Shown here in pieces: positions 56,630 through 64,000 of a DNA stretch of 64,000 nucleotides. The position numbers and the translations under genes were made by a program. Each line of letters begins with the position of its first letter. Position 1 is the stretch's first letter. Location of the stretch: assembly GCF_003688415.1 (NCBI RefSeq), contig NZ_REFJ01000002.1, positions 372,001 to 436,000 on the forward strand, written 5' to 3'. Below the pieces are notes generated by a model. It saw only the letters and a program-made list of their open reading frames with translations, ran no database searches and was not told where the DNA came from. Source of the DNA: Umboniibacter marinipuniceus (GTDB taxonomy: Bacteria > Pseudomonadota > Gammaproteobacteria > Pseudomonadales > DSM-25080).

Positions 56630-57172
56630 ATGAAGTTTCCCACTACCGCCTCGATTTTTGCACTAGCGATTACTGCATCAATCAATTCCTTCGCAGACAC
56701 TGCGACCGGTGATGTCACCGTTACGCTAGACTTACCTACCACCGCTGAACTCCGGCTTGGGGGAAGTCCCACCTCCACTTCTGCCGCCATTGAATTACTT
56801 TGGAACGGAACGGCTACAGGAAACACCACTGATTCGGTTGACGTCTGCATTTTCAGCGGAAGTCTACCCTACACCCTCACGATCACTGGTGACGAGCGGT
56901 TAGAATACGATGGCAGCCAAATTGCCTATGACGTATGGTTTGATGACGAAGATGAGAATCAAAACTTCAATGTGAATGGTGGCGTAGTCGCTATCGATGA
57001 AGCGGATGAGATTTCAGAGACTTCCAGATGCTCTTTAACACCCGACCAAGTGAGTGACGCACTCGTTTTTCGCGTTAGCAATGCGGCAATAGCCGCCGCA
57101 CCGAGCGGCATCTATTCGGATACGGTTAACCTTCTCTTATCTGTTGATTATTCACAGCGTAAATTGAGCTAG
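56630..57172 (+). CDS. Pilin-like secreted protein B (chaperone-usher type)
   Basis: A 180-residue protein with a signal peptide ending near SFA (residue about 21). The mature sequence begins DTATGDVTVTLDLPTTAELR, close to protein A's start, has cysteines in DVCIFSG and SRCSLTP, and ends in a strand (GIYSDTVNLLLSVDYS) followed by a short basic tail. It is probably a minor or alternative subunit. The ATG at 56630 follows GGGGAA. It is convergent with the usher operon. Confidence 0.62.
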   Translation: MKFPTTASIFALAITASINSFADTATGDVTVTLDLPTTAELRLGGSPTSTSAAIELLWNGTATGNTTDSVDVCIFSGSLPYTLTITGDERLEYDGSQIAYDVWFDDEDENQNFNVNGGVVAIDEADEISETSRCSLTPDQVSDALVFRVSNAAIAAAPSGIYSDTVNLLLSVDYSQRKLS

Positions 57173-57178
57173 AAGAGT

Positions 57179-57210
57179 AAAAACACCTCTATGACGAGGT
57201 GTTTTTTTTG
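57179..57210. terminator. Bidirectional terminator between pilin B and usher operons
   Basis: AACACCTC and GAGGTGTT form a stem with loop TATGAC. T runs follow on the plus strand (eight) and, more weakly, on the minus strand. Confidence 0.85.
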
Positions 57211-57356
57211 CCTCACCTAAAACACAATCACGCCAAAACCTAGACAGCTCAATCCGCTTCATCTGAATACTGAACCTAGCTAATCGAAGTAACTCTGCCA
57301 AAAAAGGCAATCAGATCGAAAAAATACGGATCATCGCTGCTAAAAGTAATTTTAGA

Positions 57357-60059
57357 CTACTCACACTGTAAGCTACCCAGTGAGGCGACACCCGCTCTAC
57401 CTCTATACTCTGGCACAGCCACTGTGCACGAATACTCCCGAGTTTGGAATGTCAGCTCACTCGTCCCCTGCTTCATCTCCGCCTGGAACAAGCCATATTC
57501 GTCGGTCACCGAGAAGCCAGGGATACCACCAACTACTGCGTTGGCTACTGGTTCGCCGTTAGGCAAGCTTACCTGACCAAAGACAACGTCAACCATCGCT
57601 ACATCCCAACTTAAATCCACGACGTTACCCGGGTATAGCGTGACCGAACGGACATCGCCCTGAACATCAGCAAAACCATTACCGCGCGCTCTGAGCTCAA
57701 TCTCATAGGTCTCGAAGGGGCGCAAGGTAACAACGGTAGCCGTGCCGGCAATCGCATAGGCCACGGGACGCTTATCTACCAATACATCAAACCAGACGCC
57801 CTCTAATTGGCCATCCAAATTAATCACCACCGCAGACTGACTTTGCTGTTGCCCACCTACCGCCACATTCTCATCCGTAACAATGAACGAGGTTGAAGCG
57901 TTTAGGTTGAAACTATCCGTTTTCTGACCATTTCGATCAATATGCTCCACTTCCGAGCGTATGCGTCCATAGCGGAAGGAATGATCGTAACCGAGGGAAA
58001 CACCGGAAATATCAGGCCGTGCGAAAGCGTTCGCATTCAAACGCAAATCCGAGATAAATCGGTCACCATCCTGCCAATCGGCATTAAGCTCTAAGCTTGG
58101 CTCATCTTCATAATCATCGGTATCGGCAATGTAGTCTTGGCGATAGCCTGGCTCAACGCGGTAACTGAAATTGCCGTCATCAATACGAAGCGTAACCGTA
58201 AACAACGCCAACCAATCATCATTTTCTTTACTCAACTCTACTCGCCCGTATAAGTCCGAGCCGAAAAAGTCGTAGGCGGGCGCAGTGTAACGGAAGGTAT
58301 AGGTCTTCAATTCCTCTTGAGCAAAACGATCATTATATCTTGCCTGCAACGAGAAATAGCCAAAGTCAGTGGAGCGCTGCAGAGAGAGACTTCCCTGTGT
58401 TAACGAATTCCCCAGTAAGGAACGGGTGAGATCTGGGTTGATATCATTGTCATAGTGAGCGTTATCAACATACCGAAGGTTAGCGGCCATGGACCAACGA
58501 TCAACACTAAAGTTGGAGTTTAGATTTACACCGTAGGCGTCATTATCCGAATAGGCGATAGACGTTTGAAGCTCATGGTAGCGACCGATATTAAACAGAT
58601 CGAACTCAGCCATTGTTTCATCTTTGTGGGCAGCCAAACCGCCGCCAATACCTATAGTGTCAGACAAGCGGGTTGAATAACCTCCCCGAGTAATCCAATC
58701 ACCGTCAGGTTGACGCAGCACTTCGTCCGCAATCGCCTCCGTTGCCTCCCCTAATTCGAAGTACCATTCAGACTCATCTTTAGGCGGCAAGCGCGAAGAC
58801 TTAACGTAAAATCGAGTTTCTACGGTAGAACGACCTGATGCGTCAGTAATCTCGATGTCAATATCGTAGCTACCGCCTGGAAGCGCTGTGGTATCAATAA
58901 TCTGATTACCGGCGTCATAATTCTGCGCTGATACCAAACGGCCGTCTTTGTATATAGCTACACGTGAGCGAGATGATAAGAACACGGTTATCTCGTTACC
59001 GGCGGATTGCCGTAAATCGGTACGTGTATCAATACTCGTCCCCATACTGATACCCCTCATGCTGCCGCCATAGCCAAAGCTAAGCAGCGAACTATCAGTA
59101 TTGAAATAACCCGCACGATAACTAAGCCCTTCATAATCCCGCTGAAGCGCAAACTCATCAATATCTAGGTCATCGTCCGAATAATTCAGATCTGTGACCA
59201 AACGATTTTCACGCCAGGCAATTGTATTGGTGCCGGCTAAGGAATATACCGCGGCAGGATCACTCACATCTCCCGACATCGCTAAGTATAGACTCTGCAT
59301 CATCGACCACTGCGCAGAACTAGGCGGTAAGAACTTTTGAACACCTGCTGAACGAACGGCTAGCTGCTCAGGGCTAACAAATACGTCTACACGAAAGCGT
59401 GATTCATCAAAGATCACTGCCGCGACGGTTGGTGTTGGCTGAAGCTCACCACAACCCATGGTCCCGCGGAGCCCGCAGGCGAATACTGAGTTAGGATCTA
59501 ATGCCCCACTCAAGGACTGCATAACGCGGGCTGGCTCCAGAAGGTCTGGTAGGCGCTCCACAATGAGCTCAGGGTTTTGAAATTCAACTCGGTCAGGCGT
59601 ATAGATCAACATGTAAGAGCCAATACGCCTGCCACCGAAAAAGACATCAGCGCGCGTGACTTGTGGCTCTAATAATGATTCAAAACCGGGTGGAACCCAT
59701 GCAGTAACTGCTACTGGTGCATCTTCTAGCGGTTGATTTAGAATTTCTGCGTCATTAAAGCCAAAGCGACGGGAGCGCTCAAGCCAGTTGAAAGCAATGG
59801 GAAGTGGTACCTCTGCTGAACGAAGGCAACTTAAGGGCGATTTGCCGCCGATATCAAGATACCAACCATATAGCGCAGCGATACTATCACGCTGTGCTTC
59901 AACAACATCTTTTTGAAGCGAGCAAAAGAACTGTACACGGACATTTTGATCACTGAAGTACTCACCACCTGGCGCAGTAGCAACATAGTCATTAGCATTC
60001 TGCGCCATAAGACTAACAGCCAGAAAACTGCAGCACGCAAAGATTACGGCGCGATACAC
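57357..60059 (-). CDS. TcfC-like outer-membrane usher
   Basis: A 900-residue usher of the alternative (CS1/CFA/I, TcfC-like) class, not the classical FimD class. A signal peptide is followed by an N-terminal domain, the barrel with its plug-side motif LPGGSYDIDIEITDASGRS, many paired beta strands, and a C-terminal carboxypeptidase-like sandwich (LPNGEPVANAVVGG). The start is GTG with GGGAG upstream. It threads chaperone-bound subunits through the outer membrane. It is last in its operon after the chaperone. Confidence 0.85.
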   Translation of the reverse strand: MYRAVIFACCSFLAVSLMAQNANDYVATAPGGEYFSDQNVRVQFFCSLQKDVVEAQRDSIAALYGWYLDIGGKSPLSCLRSAEVPLPIAFNWLERSRRFGFNDAEILNQPLEDAPVAVTAWVPPGFESLLEPQVTRADVFFGGRRIGSYMLIYTPDRVEFQNPELIVERLPDLLEPARVMQSLSGALDPNSVFACGLRGTMGCGELQPTPTVAAVIFDESRFRVDVFVSPEQLAVRSAGVQKFLPPSSAQWSMMQSLYLAMSGDVSDPAAVYSLAGTNTIAWRENRLVTDLNYSDDDLDIDEFALQRDYEGLSYRAGYFNTDSSLLSFGYGGSMRGISMGTSIDTRTDLRQSAGNEITVFLSSRSRVAIYKDGRLVSAQNYDAGNQIIDTTALPGGSYDIDIEITDASGRSTVETRFYVKSSRLPPKDESEWYFELGEATEAIADEVLRQPDGDWITRGGYSTRLSDTIGIGGGLAAHKDETMAEFDLFNIGRYHELQTSIAYSDNDAYGVNLNSNFSVDRWSMAANLRYVDNAHYDNDINPDLTRSLLGNSLTQGSLSLQRSTDFGYFSLQARYNDRFAQEELKTYTFRYTAPAYDFFGSDLYGRVELSKENDDWLALFTVTLRIDDGNFSYRVEPGYRQDYIADTDDYEDEPSLELNADWQDGDRFISDLRLNANAFARPDISGVSLGYDHSFRYGRIRSEVEHIDRNGQKTDSFNLNASTSFIVTDENVAVGGQQQSQSAVVINLDGQLEGVWFDVLVDKRPVAYAIAGTATVVTLRPFETYEIELRARGNGFADVQGDVRSVTLYPGNVVDLSWDVAMVDVVFGQVSLPNGEPVANAVVGGIPGFSVTDEYGLFQAEMKQGTSELTFQTREYSCTVAVPEYRGRAGVASLGSLQCE

Positions 60060-60133
60060 AAGCTACTCCCGTACTCAGGTTGAAAATCGTCTTTCGATAC
60101 GATTCTTATAGTTATTATCCTAATCCCACCGCG

Positions 60134-60811
60134 TTACCACGTTACGGTACGACTACCCGCGAACGTAGTTAGGCGATAGGAAGCCACAACATCACTACTT
60201 TCTAACTCAACTTCCCAGCTATTACCCGCATAAAGACGAGTAGTAGGTAAATTCGAGCAATTCTCGGTAATGCACTGTTGACCGTCAGCTAATAAAACGT
60301 AGCTATTACCACGGTTTTCGAATTTAAGAACGTTGCCATCGCGAGTAACTACTAGGTCCTCACGAGGATTCTCTGGAAGGACTAACACGAGTAATTGATA
60401 GGCTACCACCACGCGAACTACCGATGCCTCGGTGTCTGCGAGAGGAGGTAGAATTGGCGTAACGTTCACACGGTAGACTTGATCAACCTCTCCCGGTTCC
60501 GCCAACGCCACTAAACGTACAGCGCGCTCACCCTGCGGAGGAAGCACAAACTGCTTTGGCGTTGCAAGCAGAGTCATATCGGCCAGATTAGTCACCGCTT
60601 CACGGGTTTCTTCGTTGGTACCCGGCTGGAGAACGTCTAGTACCTCTACTTGAACGTACATCTGATCATTACCGCGATTGCTCACCCGAATATCCTGTTG
60701 AGGCGCCTGCCCGGCTACGAACTCAACAATAGAGCGATCCACAAACATATTGGCGCTTGCTGCGCTGGAAACGAGTAATGCGAGCAAACCCGATGAAATA
60801 ACCTTAAGCAT
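60134..60811 (-). CDS. Fimbrial periplasmic chaperone
   Basis: A 225-residue periplasmic chaperone with a signal peptide ending at SASA and two Ig-like domains. The first carries the GER-AVRLVAL strand that donates to subunits and the MTLLATPKQFVLPP edge; the second has a Cys pair (QQCITENCS). It resembles CS1-type chaperones. AAAGGA lies upstream of the ATG. It sits between the subunit gene and the usher gene. Confidence 0.83.
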   Translation of the reverse strand: MLKVISSGLLALLVSSAASANMFVDRSIVEFVAGQAPQQDIRVSNRGNDQMYVQVEVLDVLQPGTNEETREAVTNLADMTLLATPKQFVLPPQGERAVRLVALAEPGEVDQVYRVNVTPILPPLADTEASVVRVVVAYQLLVLVLPENPREDLVVTRDGNVLKFENRGNSYVLLADGQQCITENCSNLPTTRLYAGNSWEVELESSDVVASYRLTTFAGSRTVTW

Positions 60812-60831
60812 TTAGATGTTCCTTTATAATT

Positions 60832-61365
60832 TTACTGAGTAGCCACAGTCAGTGAAACAGCGCCTGAAAATAAACCGGCTGGAGAAAGAATAAGATCTTC
60901 GCTCCTAAACGTTACCGAGAATCGAGCATTTGGGGAACCATTACAATCTATACCAACATTCTCTAACTCATAGGGTGCAGATTCAATACCAGACTCTAGC
61001 GGAACATCCACTGGTTGAGCGAGGTCACCGTTAAAACTGAATTCGTAGGGAAGCACAGTATTATCTTCTCCTACAAGTTCAAAAGGCGATCCCTCACCTG
61101 CTGCGCCGGACGCGATTAACACATAATCAGCATTCGTATTCCCAACCACGCAAAACTCCTGAGTAAACACCACATCCTGAGTACGATCATTAATATCTAA
61201 AACAATATCTGTCACGTCCGTAATTAGAATGTTAGGCAAAATACTGATCTGAATTGTGGTATAAGCCGTTGAAGTTTCGCCCCACTCTCCCTGCTCCGCA
61301 GCATAAATGCTCGAAACACTAAACAGAAGTGGTAACAAAAAATAGTTTACATTTAAACGAGGCAC
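60832..61365 (-). CDS. Pilin-like secreted protein C (chaperone-usher type)
   Basis: A 177-residue protein from a GTG at 61365, which has GAGGGAA eight bases upstream; the longer TTG frame to 61398 spoils the signal peptide. The leader ends near IYA. Mature features match the two other subunits: a Cys after about 40 residues (QEFCVVG), a second Cys (GIDCNGS) and a final alternating strand (GLFSGAVSLTVATQ). It is first of the subunit-chaperone-usher genes proper. Confidence 0.62.
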   Translation of the reverse strand: MPRLNVNYFLLPLLFSVSSIYAAEQGEWGETSTAYTTIQISILPNILITDVTDIVLDINDRTQDVVFTQEFCVVGNTNADYVLIASGAAGEGSPFELVGEDNTVLPYEFSFNGDLAQPVDVPLESGIESAPYELENVGIDCNGSPNARFSVTFRSEDLILSPAGLFSGAVSLTVATQ

Positions 61366-61458
61366 AGAATTTCCCTCAACGTATAAAAAAATAGGCAATA
61401 TGTGAAGTGTGCCACAGAAATGGGCTAATGAGTAGTAGATTGGACAACCAATACCAAC

Positions 61459-61965
61459 CTAGATCCCGCTAATGGTTACCCAGGTATTGGCATCCAATTC
61501 ATCTACTAGCAAGTCATTAGCTTTGGCAATTGTCGATGCAGCAGAAGCCTCCAAGCTAAACAGCCTACTCAAGAAAGTAGCCTGCTGAGAAGCACCTGCC
61601 GACGGAAGCTCATCGCTAAAGGTTAGCATCGCCGCCATCAGCGCGAGCTCCGTTTGCCCATTAGCATCTTGCTCAAGAACTTGAGTCCCTGCCTGAGGAA
61701 GAACACCTTCTGTAGAATCATCCTCTACAGTCGCCGCAGCTGAGTTCGCAGACGTTGATAGGGACTGCTTCACCCTTAACTCCTCGCAGGCCGGATAGTC
61801 TCGGTATTTGGCTCGCTTGCAAAGCTCAATCCGCATTGCGCTAGCTTCGTCGCCGATAGCCAAGAGGTTAACCGTGATCTGAATGCTTTTAGAGTCTTGC
61901 AGGTCCGCTTTTGCACTCATGGCACAAAAAAAGCATGCTACTATGACAACAAATATCCATTTCAC
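61459..61965 (-). CDS. Unrecognised secreted protein at the head of the usher operon
   Basis: A 168-residue protein with a signal peptide ending at AKA (residue about 20). Mature residues 1-55 contain ITVNLLAIGD and a Cys pair (IELCKRAKYRDYPACEEL). The rest is Ala/Ser/Thr-rich, with a helix-like AELALMAAMLTF region and no donor strand at the end (NTWVTISGI). Start GTG with GGAGG. It may be a tip protein, a regulator of assembly or an unrelated secreted protein; I cannot decide. Confidence 0.6.
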   Translation of the reverse strand: MKWIFVVIVACFFCAMSAKADLQDSKSIQITVNLLAIGDEASAMRIELCKRAKYRDYPACEELRVKQSLSTSANSAAATVEDDSTEGVLPQAGTQVLEQDANGQTELALMAAMLTFSDELPSAGASQQATFLSRLFSLEASAASTIAKANDLLVDELDANTWVTISGI

Positions 61966-62023
61966 GGCACTACCTCCATATAAATTGAGGATAGTTCATT
62001 TTTAAGATATAACGAGAGTTCGA

Positions 62024-63013
62024 TTGACCACTTATCTAGATAAAGCCACCGAAAACCATTCAGGAATCAAATTTAGCTTGGCACCAATGGAGGGAGTCGT
62101 AGATGCCACGATGCGGCATATATTGACGCGCGTCGCCAACGTAGATCTTTGCGTTACTGAATTCCTCAGAGTGACAACGCAACTCTACCCTCCGAAGGTA
62201 TTCTTTAAGAACTGCCCGGAGCTACTGAGCGGAAGTCACACCCAGAGCGGCGTACCCGTAGTCCTCCAGCTACTTGGCGGGCAACCAACGCCCATGGCAG
62301 ACAACGCAGCACGGGCAGTAGAGCTTGGCGCCATAGGCATTGATCTAAACTTTGGCTGCCCAGCCAAGACGGTGAATAACTCGGACGGCGGTGCCGCACT
62401 GCTGCAATATACAGATCGGCTTTACAACATCGTTAGCGCGGTTCGCGGTGCTGTACCGGAGCACATACCCGTCACAGCAAAGATGAGACTTGGATTCAAT
62501 GACAGATCTCAGATGCACGAGAACGCCAGCGCTATACAATCAGGTGGCGCCGAAAAACTCACCGTGCATGGTCGAACGAAAAAAGACGGCTATAAACCAC
62601 CTGCGGATTGGGAAGCCATCAAAGAGATTGCTGATGGGCTCCGAATCCCCGTAGTGCCAAATGGTGACATCTCAAGTGTTGCTGCCTTTGAAGCCTGCCA
62701 TGCCATAAACGGCGCATCAGAATATATGCTTGGCCGCGGACTGCTTGCTAACCCAGGGTTAATTAGAGAACTTCGAAGCGATAGTGGCGAATTCAGCTGG
62801 GGCGAGCTCCTCCCCTTCATACTTGAATTTCAGTATGCTGAAATGACCATAGGCCTCCGCAAGCACCAGGGCCACCGCCTAAAACAATGGCTGGCCTACC
62901 TGAAAACTCACTATGCCGAAGCGGCTACCTTCTTTGAGCAGATTAAACGACTTAAAGATCCTGAACTGCTTGAAGCAGCCCTCTTAGAAGAGATTGGCCG
63001 TTATCCCGCCTAA
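62024..63013 (+). CDS. dusC: tRNA-dihydrouridine synthase C
   Basis: A 329-residue flavoenzyme that reduces uridine in tRNA (U16 in E. coli). FMN barrel start LAPMEGVVD, catalytic Cys112 in NFGCPAKTVN, and ELVVHGRT-like motif (KLTVHGRTKKDGY) with NGDISS. The start is a TTG with GAGAG upstream; the next in-frame ATG is inside the conserved barrel strand. It diverges from the pilus operon across 58 bp. Confidence 0.9.
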   Translation: MTTYLDKATENHSGIKFSLAPMEGVVDATMRHILTRVANVDLCVTEFLRVTTQLYPPKVFFKNCPELLSGSHTQSGVPVVLQLLGGQPTPMADNAARAVELGAIGIDLNFGCPAKTVNNSDGGAALLQYTDRLYNIVSAVRGAVPEHIPVTAKMRLGFNDRSQMHENASAIQSGGAEKLTVHGRTKKDGYKPPADWEAIKEIADGLRIPVVPNGDISSVAAFEACHAINGASEYMLGRGLLANPGLIRELRSDSGEFSWGELLPFILEFQYAEMTIGLRKHQGHRLKQWLAYLKTHYAEAATFFEQIKRLKDPELLEAALLEEIGRYPA

Positions 63014-63114
63014 CATAAGCACGCTCATAGTCAGTCATCCCTGGCGGTGGCCACACACCCCTATTGAGACTCTCTGGTTATCAGCTCATCCTTAATTGGC
63101 TTTTTTTAAAATAA

Positions 63115-63359
63115 CTGTTATTCGTTAGAGATAACGGTATAAAATTATTAGTTGGCCGTTGTAGTACTACTGGTGCAGCTGGGTCAGCGAAATGTTTCAA
63201 TGGAGAATGGAAAGCAGGTATAAAAGATATAACAGCTCTAGAAACTAAATTCAGTAGAAGATATAGAAGCTAAATTCAGTAGAAGATATAGAAGCTAAAA
63301 TAGCAGCAGCTGCAGAAGGTGAAATACAAGCAACTAAAACAAGGTCTGATTCATCTTGA
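63115..63359 (+). pseudogene. Possible coding remnant with internal frameshift
   Basis: An open stretch of 53 codons without a start (DNGIKLLVGRCSTTGAAGSA, then KCFNGEWKAGIKDITALETK) ends at a TAA at 63271. A second protein-like frame (LNSVEDIEAKIAAAAEGEIQ) runs on to 63359 in another phase. A 25-bp duplication sits at the junction. Composition looks coding but I recognise no family. Confidence 0.3.
63245..63294. repeat. 25-bp tandem duplication
   Basis: Two identical adjacent 25-bp units (starting CTAAATTCAGTAGAAG) at 63245-63269 and 63270-63294. The unit length shifts the reading frame. Confidence 0.95.
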
Positions 63360-63401
63360 AGTGAAAGGCCTGTTGGGCCATCAGAACGCATATTCCAGAT
63401 A

Positions 63402-63435
63402 CAAAAAAGGCCTACCAAATGGTAAGCCTTTTTTG
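63402..63435 (-). terminator. Terminator of the downstream tRNA-Arg gene
   Basis: On the minus strand, AAAAGGCTTACC pairs with GGTAGGCCTTTT, with a T run after it. Confidence 0.9.
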
Positions 63436-63442
63436 TTTGATA

Positions 63443-63519
63443 TGGCGCGCTCGGGAGGATTCGAACCTCCGACCGCCTGGTTCGTAGCCAGGTACTCTAT
63501 CCAGCTGAGCTACGAGCGC
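63443..63519 (-). tRNA. tRNA-Arg (ACG), copy 1
   Basis: A 77-nt cloverleaf with acceptor GCGCTCG/CGAGCGC, D-arm AGCTCAGCTGGATAGAG, anticodon loop CTACGAA within CCTGG/CCAGG, T-arm GGTTCGAATCC and encoded CCA. It reads CGN arginine codons after A34 deamination. It is identical to copy 2. Confidence 0.96.
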
Positions 63520-63539
63520 GTTGTTCTCAAGTGGGGCGA

Positions 63540-63568
63540 ACTATACGGTTTCAAATGGGTTCCGTCAA
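63540..63568 (-). promoter_or_regulatory. Strong sigma-70 promoter of tRNA-Arg copy 1
   Basis: TTGACG (63563-63568), an exact 17-bp spacer and TATAGT (63540-63545), followed by a GC-rich discriminator TCGCCCC. This is typical of stable-RNA promoters under stringent control. Confidence 0.85.
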
Positions 63569-63813
63569 CACTAAGAATGAAAAAAATCATGAAAAAACAA
63601 CAACCTATGAGTAACCCCCTACTTGGTGTTCAAGAAACCACCAACAGTTGTTCAATATGCCATCAATTTACTCAATGAAACCTTTGTTCGAACCGAAAAG
63701 CTGAGAATAGTAATGAATAGCTAATGATGCAAATATGATGGGAGCTGAATGACTCCAAGTAGGCTAGTACTGAAGATAAAAGCTCTCTCACAGCAATATT
63801 TTCAAGCACCAAA

Positions 63814-63850
63814 CAAAAAAGGGCTTACCCGTTAAGGTAAGCCCTTTTTC
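63814..63850 (-). terminator. Terminator of tRNA-Ser/tRNA-Arg copy 2 transcript
   Basis: GGGCTTACC and GGTAAGCCC form a perfect 9-bp stem, with a T run on the minus strand. Confidence 0.92.
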
Positions 63851-63856
63851 TTAAGA

Positions 63857-63933
63857 TGGCGCGCTCGGGAGGATTCGAACCTCCGACCGCCTGGTTCGTA
63901 GCCAGGTACTCTATCCAGCTGAGCTACGAGCGC
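63857..63933 (-). tRNA. tRNA-Arg (ACG), copy 2
   Basis: A 77-nt gene identical to copy 1, with anticodon ACG and encoded CCA. Only 31 bp separate it from the upstream tRNA-Ser, so the two are probably cotranscribed. Confidence 0.96.
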
Positions 63934-63964
63934 GCAATTGCGTTTCATCTTTTAAAATAAAAGA

Positions 63965-64000
63965 TGGCGGAGAGAGAGGGATTCGAACCCTCGATCCAGT
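63965..64000 (-). tRNA. tRNA-Ser (partial, 3' end)
   Basis: The last 36 nt of a tRNA are present: encoded CCA, discriminator G, acceptor strand CTCTCTCC, and T-arm GGGTTCGAATCCC. The discriminator G and remaining variable-arm bases fit serine. Synteny with the E. coli serV-arg cluster suggests anticodon GCU, which lies beyond the window edge. Confidence 0.7.

Larger units (their letters stand above)
63014..63442. other. Gene-poor region downstream of dusC and the tRNA cluster
   Basis: 429 bp with no intact gene. It is AT-rich from 63100 on, holds a probable gene remnant (63115-63359), a 25-bp direct duplication and a tRNA-operon terminator. Confidence 0.6.
63520..63856. other. Spacer between the two tRNA-Arg genes
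   Basis: 337 bp containing the copy-1 promoter (63540-63568) and the copy-2 terminator (63814-63850). The remainder shows no gene; short plus-strand frames here are antisense to the tRNAs or lack starts. Confidence 0.7.

Noticed and set aside
63319-63678. A 119-codon plus-strand frame
   Set aside because: It is antisense to a tRNA gene and its terminator.

Overview
The window looks like chromosomal DNA of a free-living, probably marine, gammaproteobacterium. The evidence is a complete general-secretion (type II) operon, an AcnD/PrpF-type 2-methylcitrate operon, a FadL porin, an oxaloacetate-decarboxylase sodium pump, LexA-, CRP- and PhoB-type sites with gammaproteobacterial consensus, and a tRNA-Ser/tRNA-Arg(ACG) cluster like the E. 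coli serV-argVYZQ locus. I cannot name a genus. There are no insertion sequences, prophage genes, CRISPR arrays or rRNA genes. Unusually many short tandem-repeat arrays lie between genes.

Layout. 1-1.6 kb: an RcsF-like lipoprotein, a second lipoprotein and an unrecognised protein, with a 9-bp repeat array between the last two. 1.6-8.3 kb: a propionate operon of GntR regulator, prpB, prpC, acnD and prpF, behind a promoter flanked by two perfect ATTGTCGACAAT palindromes. 8.4-9.7 kb: a DUF1294 membrane protein and an OmpK/Tsx-like porin. 9.8-22.9 kb (minus strand): gspC-D-E-F-G-H-I-J-K-L-M-N-A-B, tightly overlapped; the last codons of gspB belong to a five-copy 28-bp array. 23.3-25.4 kb: a TetR regulator, an ElaA acetyltransferase and rsmE. 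25.5-31.1 kb: a 98-bp TCATC microsatellite, then the SOS mutagenesis operon imuA-imuB-dnaE2 behind two LexA-like boxes. 31.3-39.7 kb: aldehyde dehydrogenase, VTT membrane protein, cold-shock protein, a DUF1415 gene behind an apparent tandem PhoB box, SDR dehydrogenase and thiolase, Uup, a hydrolase and riboflavin synthase. 39.9-48.7 kb: a FadL porin, an unknown membrane protein, puuA-puuD, a DUF599 protein, then a beta-alanine transaminase and mmsA. 48.8-54.9 kb: topB, bolA and oadGAB. 55-62 kb: an alternative chaperone-usher pilus locus split over two convergent units. 62-64 kb: dusC, a decayed AT-rich stretch, two identical tRNA-Arg(ACG) genes and the 3' end of a tRNA-Ser.

How the genes work together. 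The prp operon turns propionyl-CoA plus oxaloacetate into pyruvate and succinate. The transaminase and MmsA convert beta-alanine-type amino acids to acetyl-CoA or propionyl-CoA, so they could feed it. PuuA and PuuD handle putrescine. The SDR and thiolase fit fatty-acid or branched-chain degradation alongside FadL uptake. The type II system and the pilus form the export and surface layer.

Gene starts were reassigned where a Shine-Dalgarno sequence or signal peptide favoured a shorter product. Functions are assigned from recalled family motifs; no database search was run.
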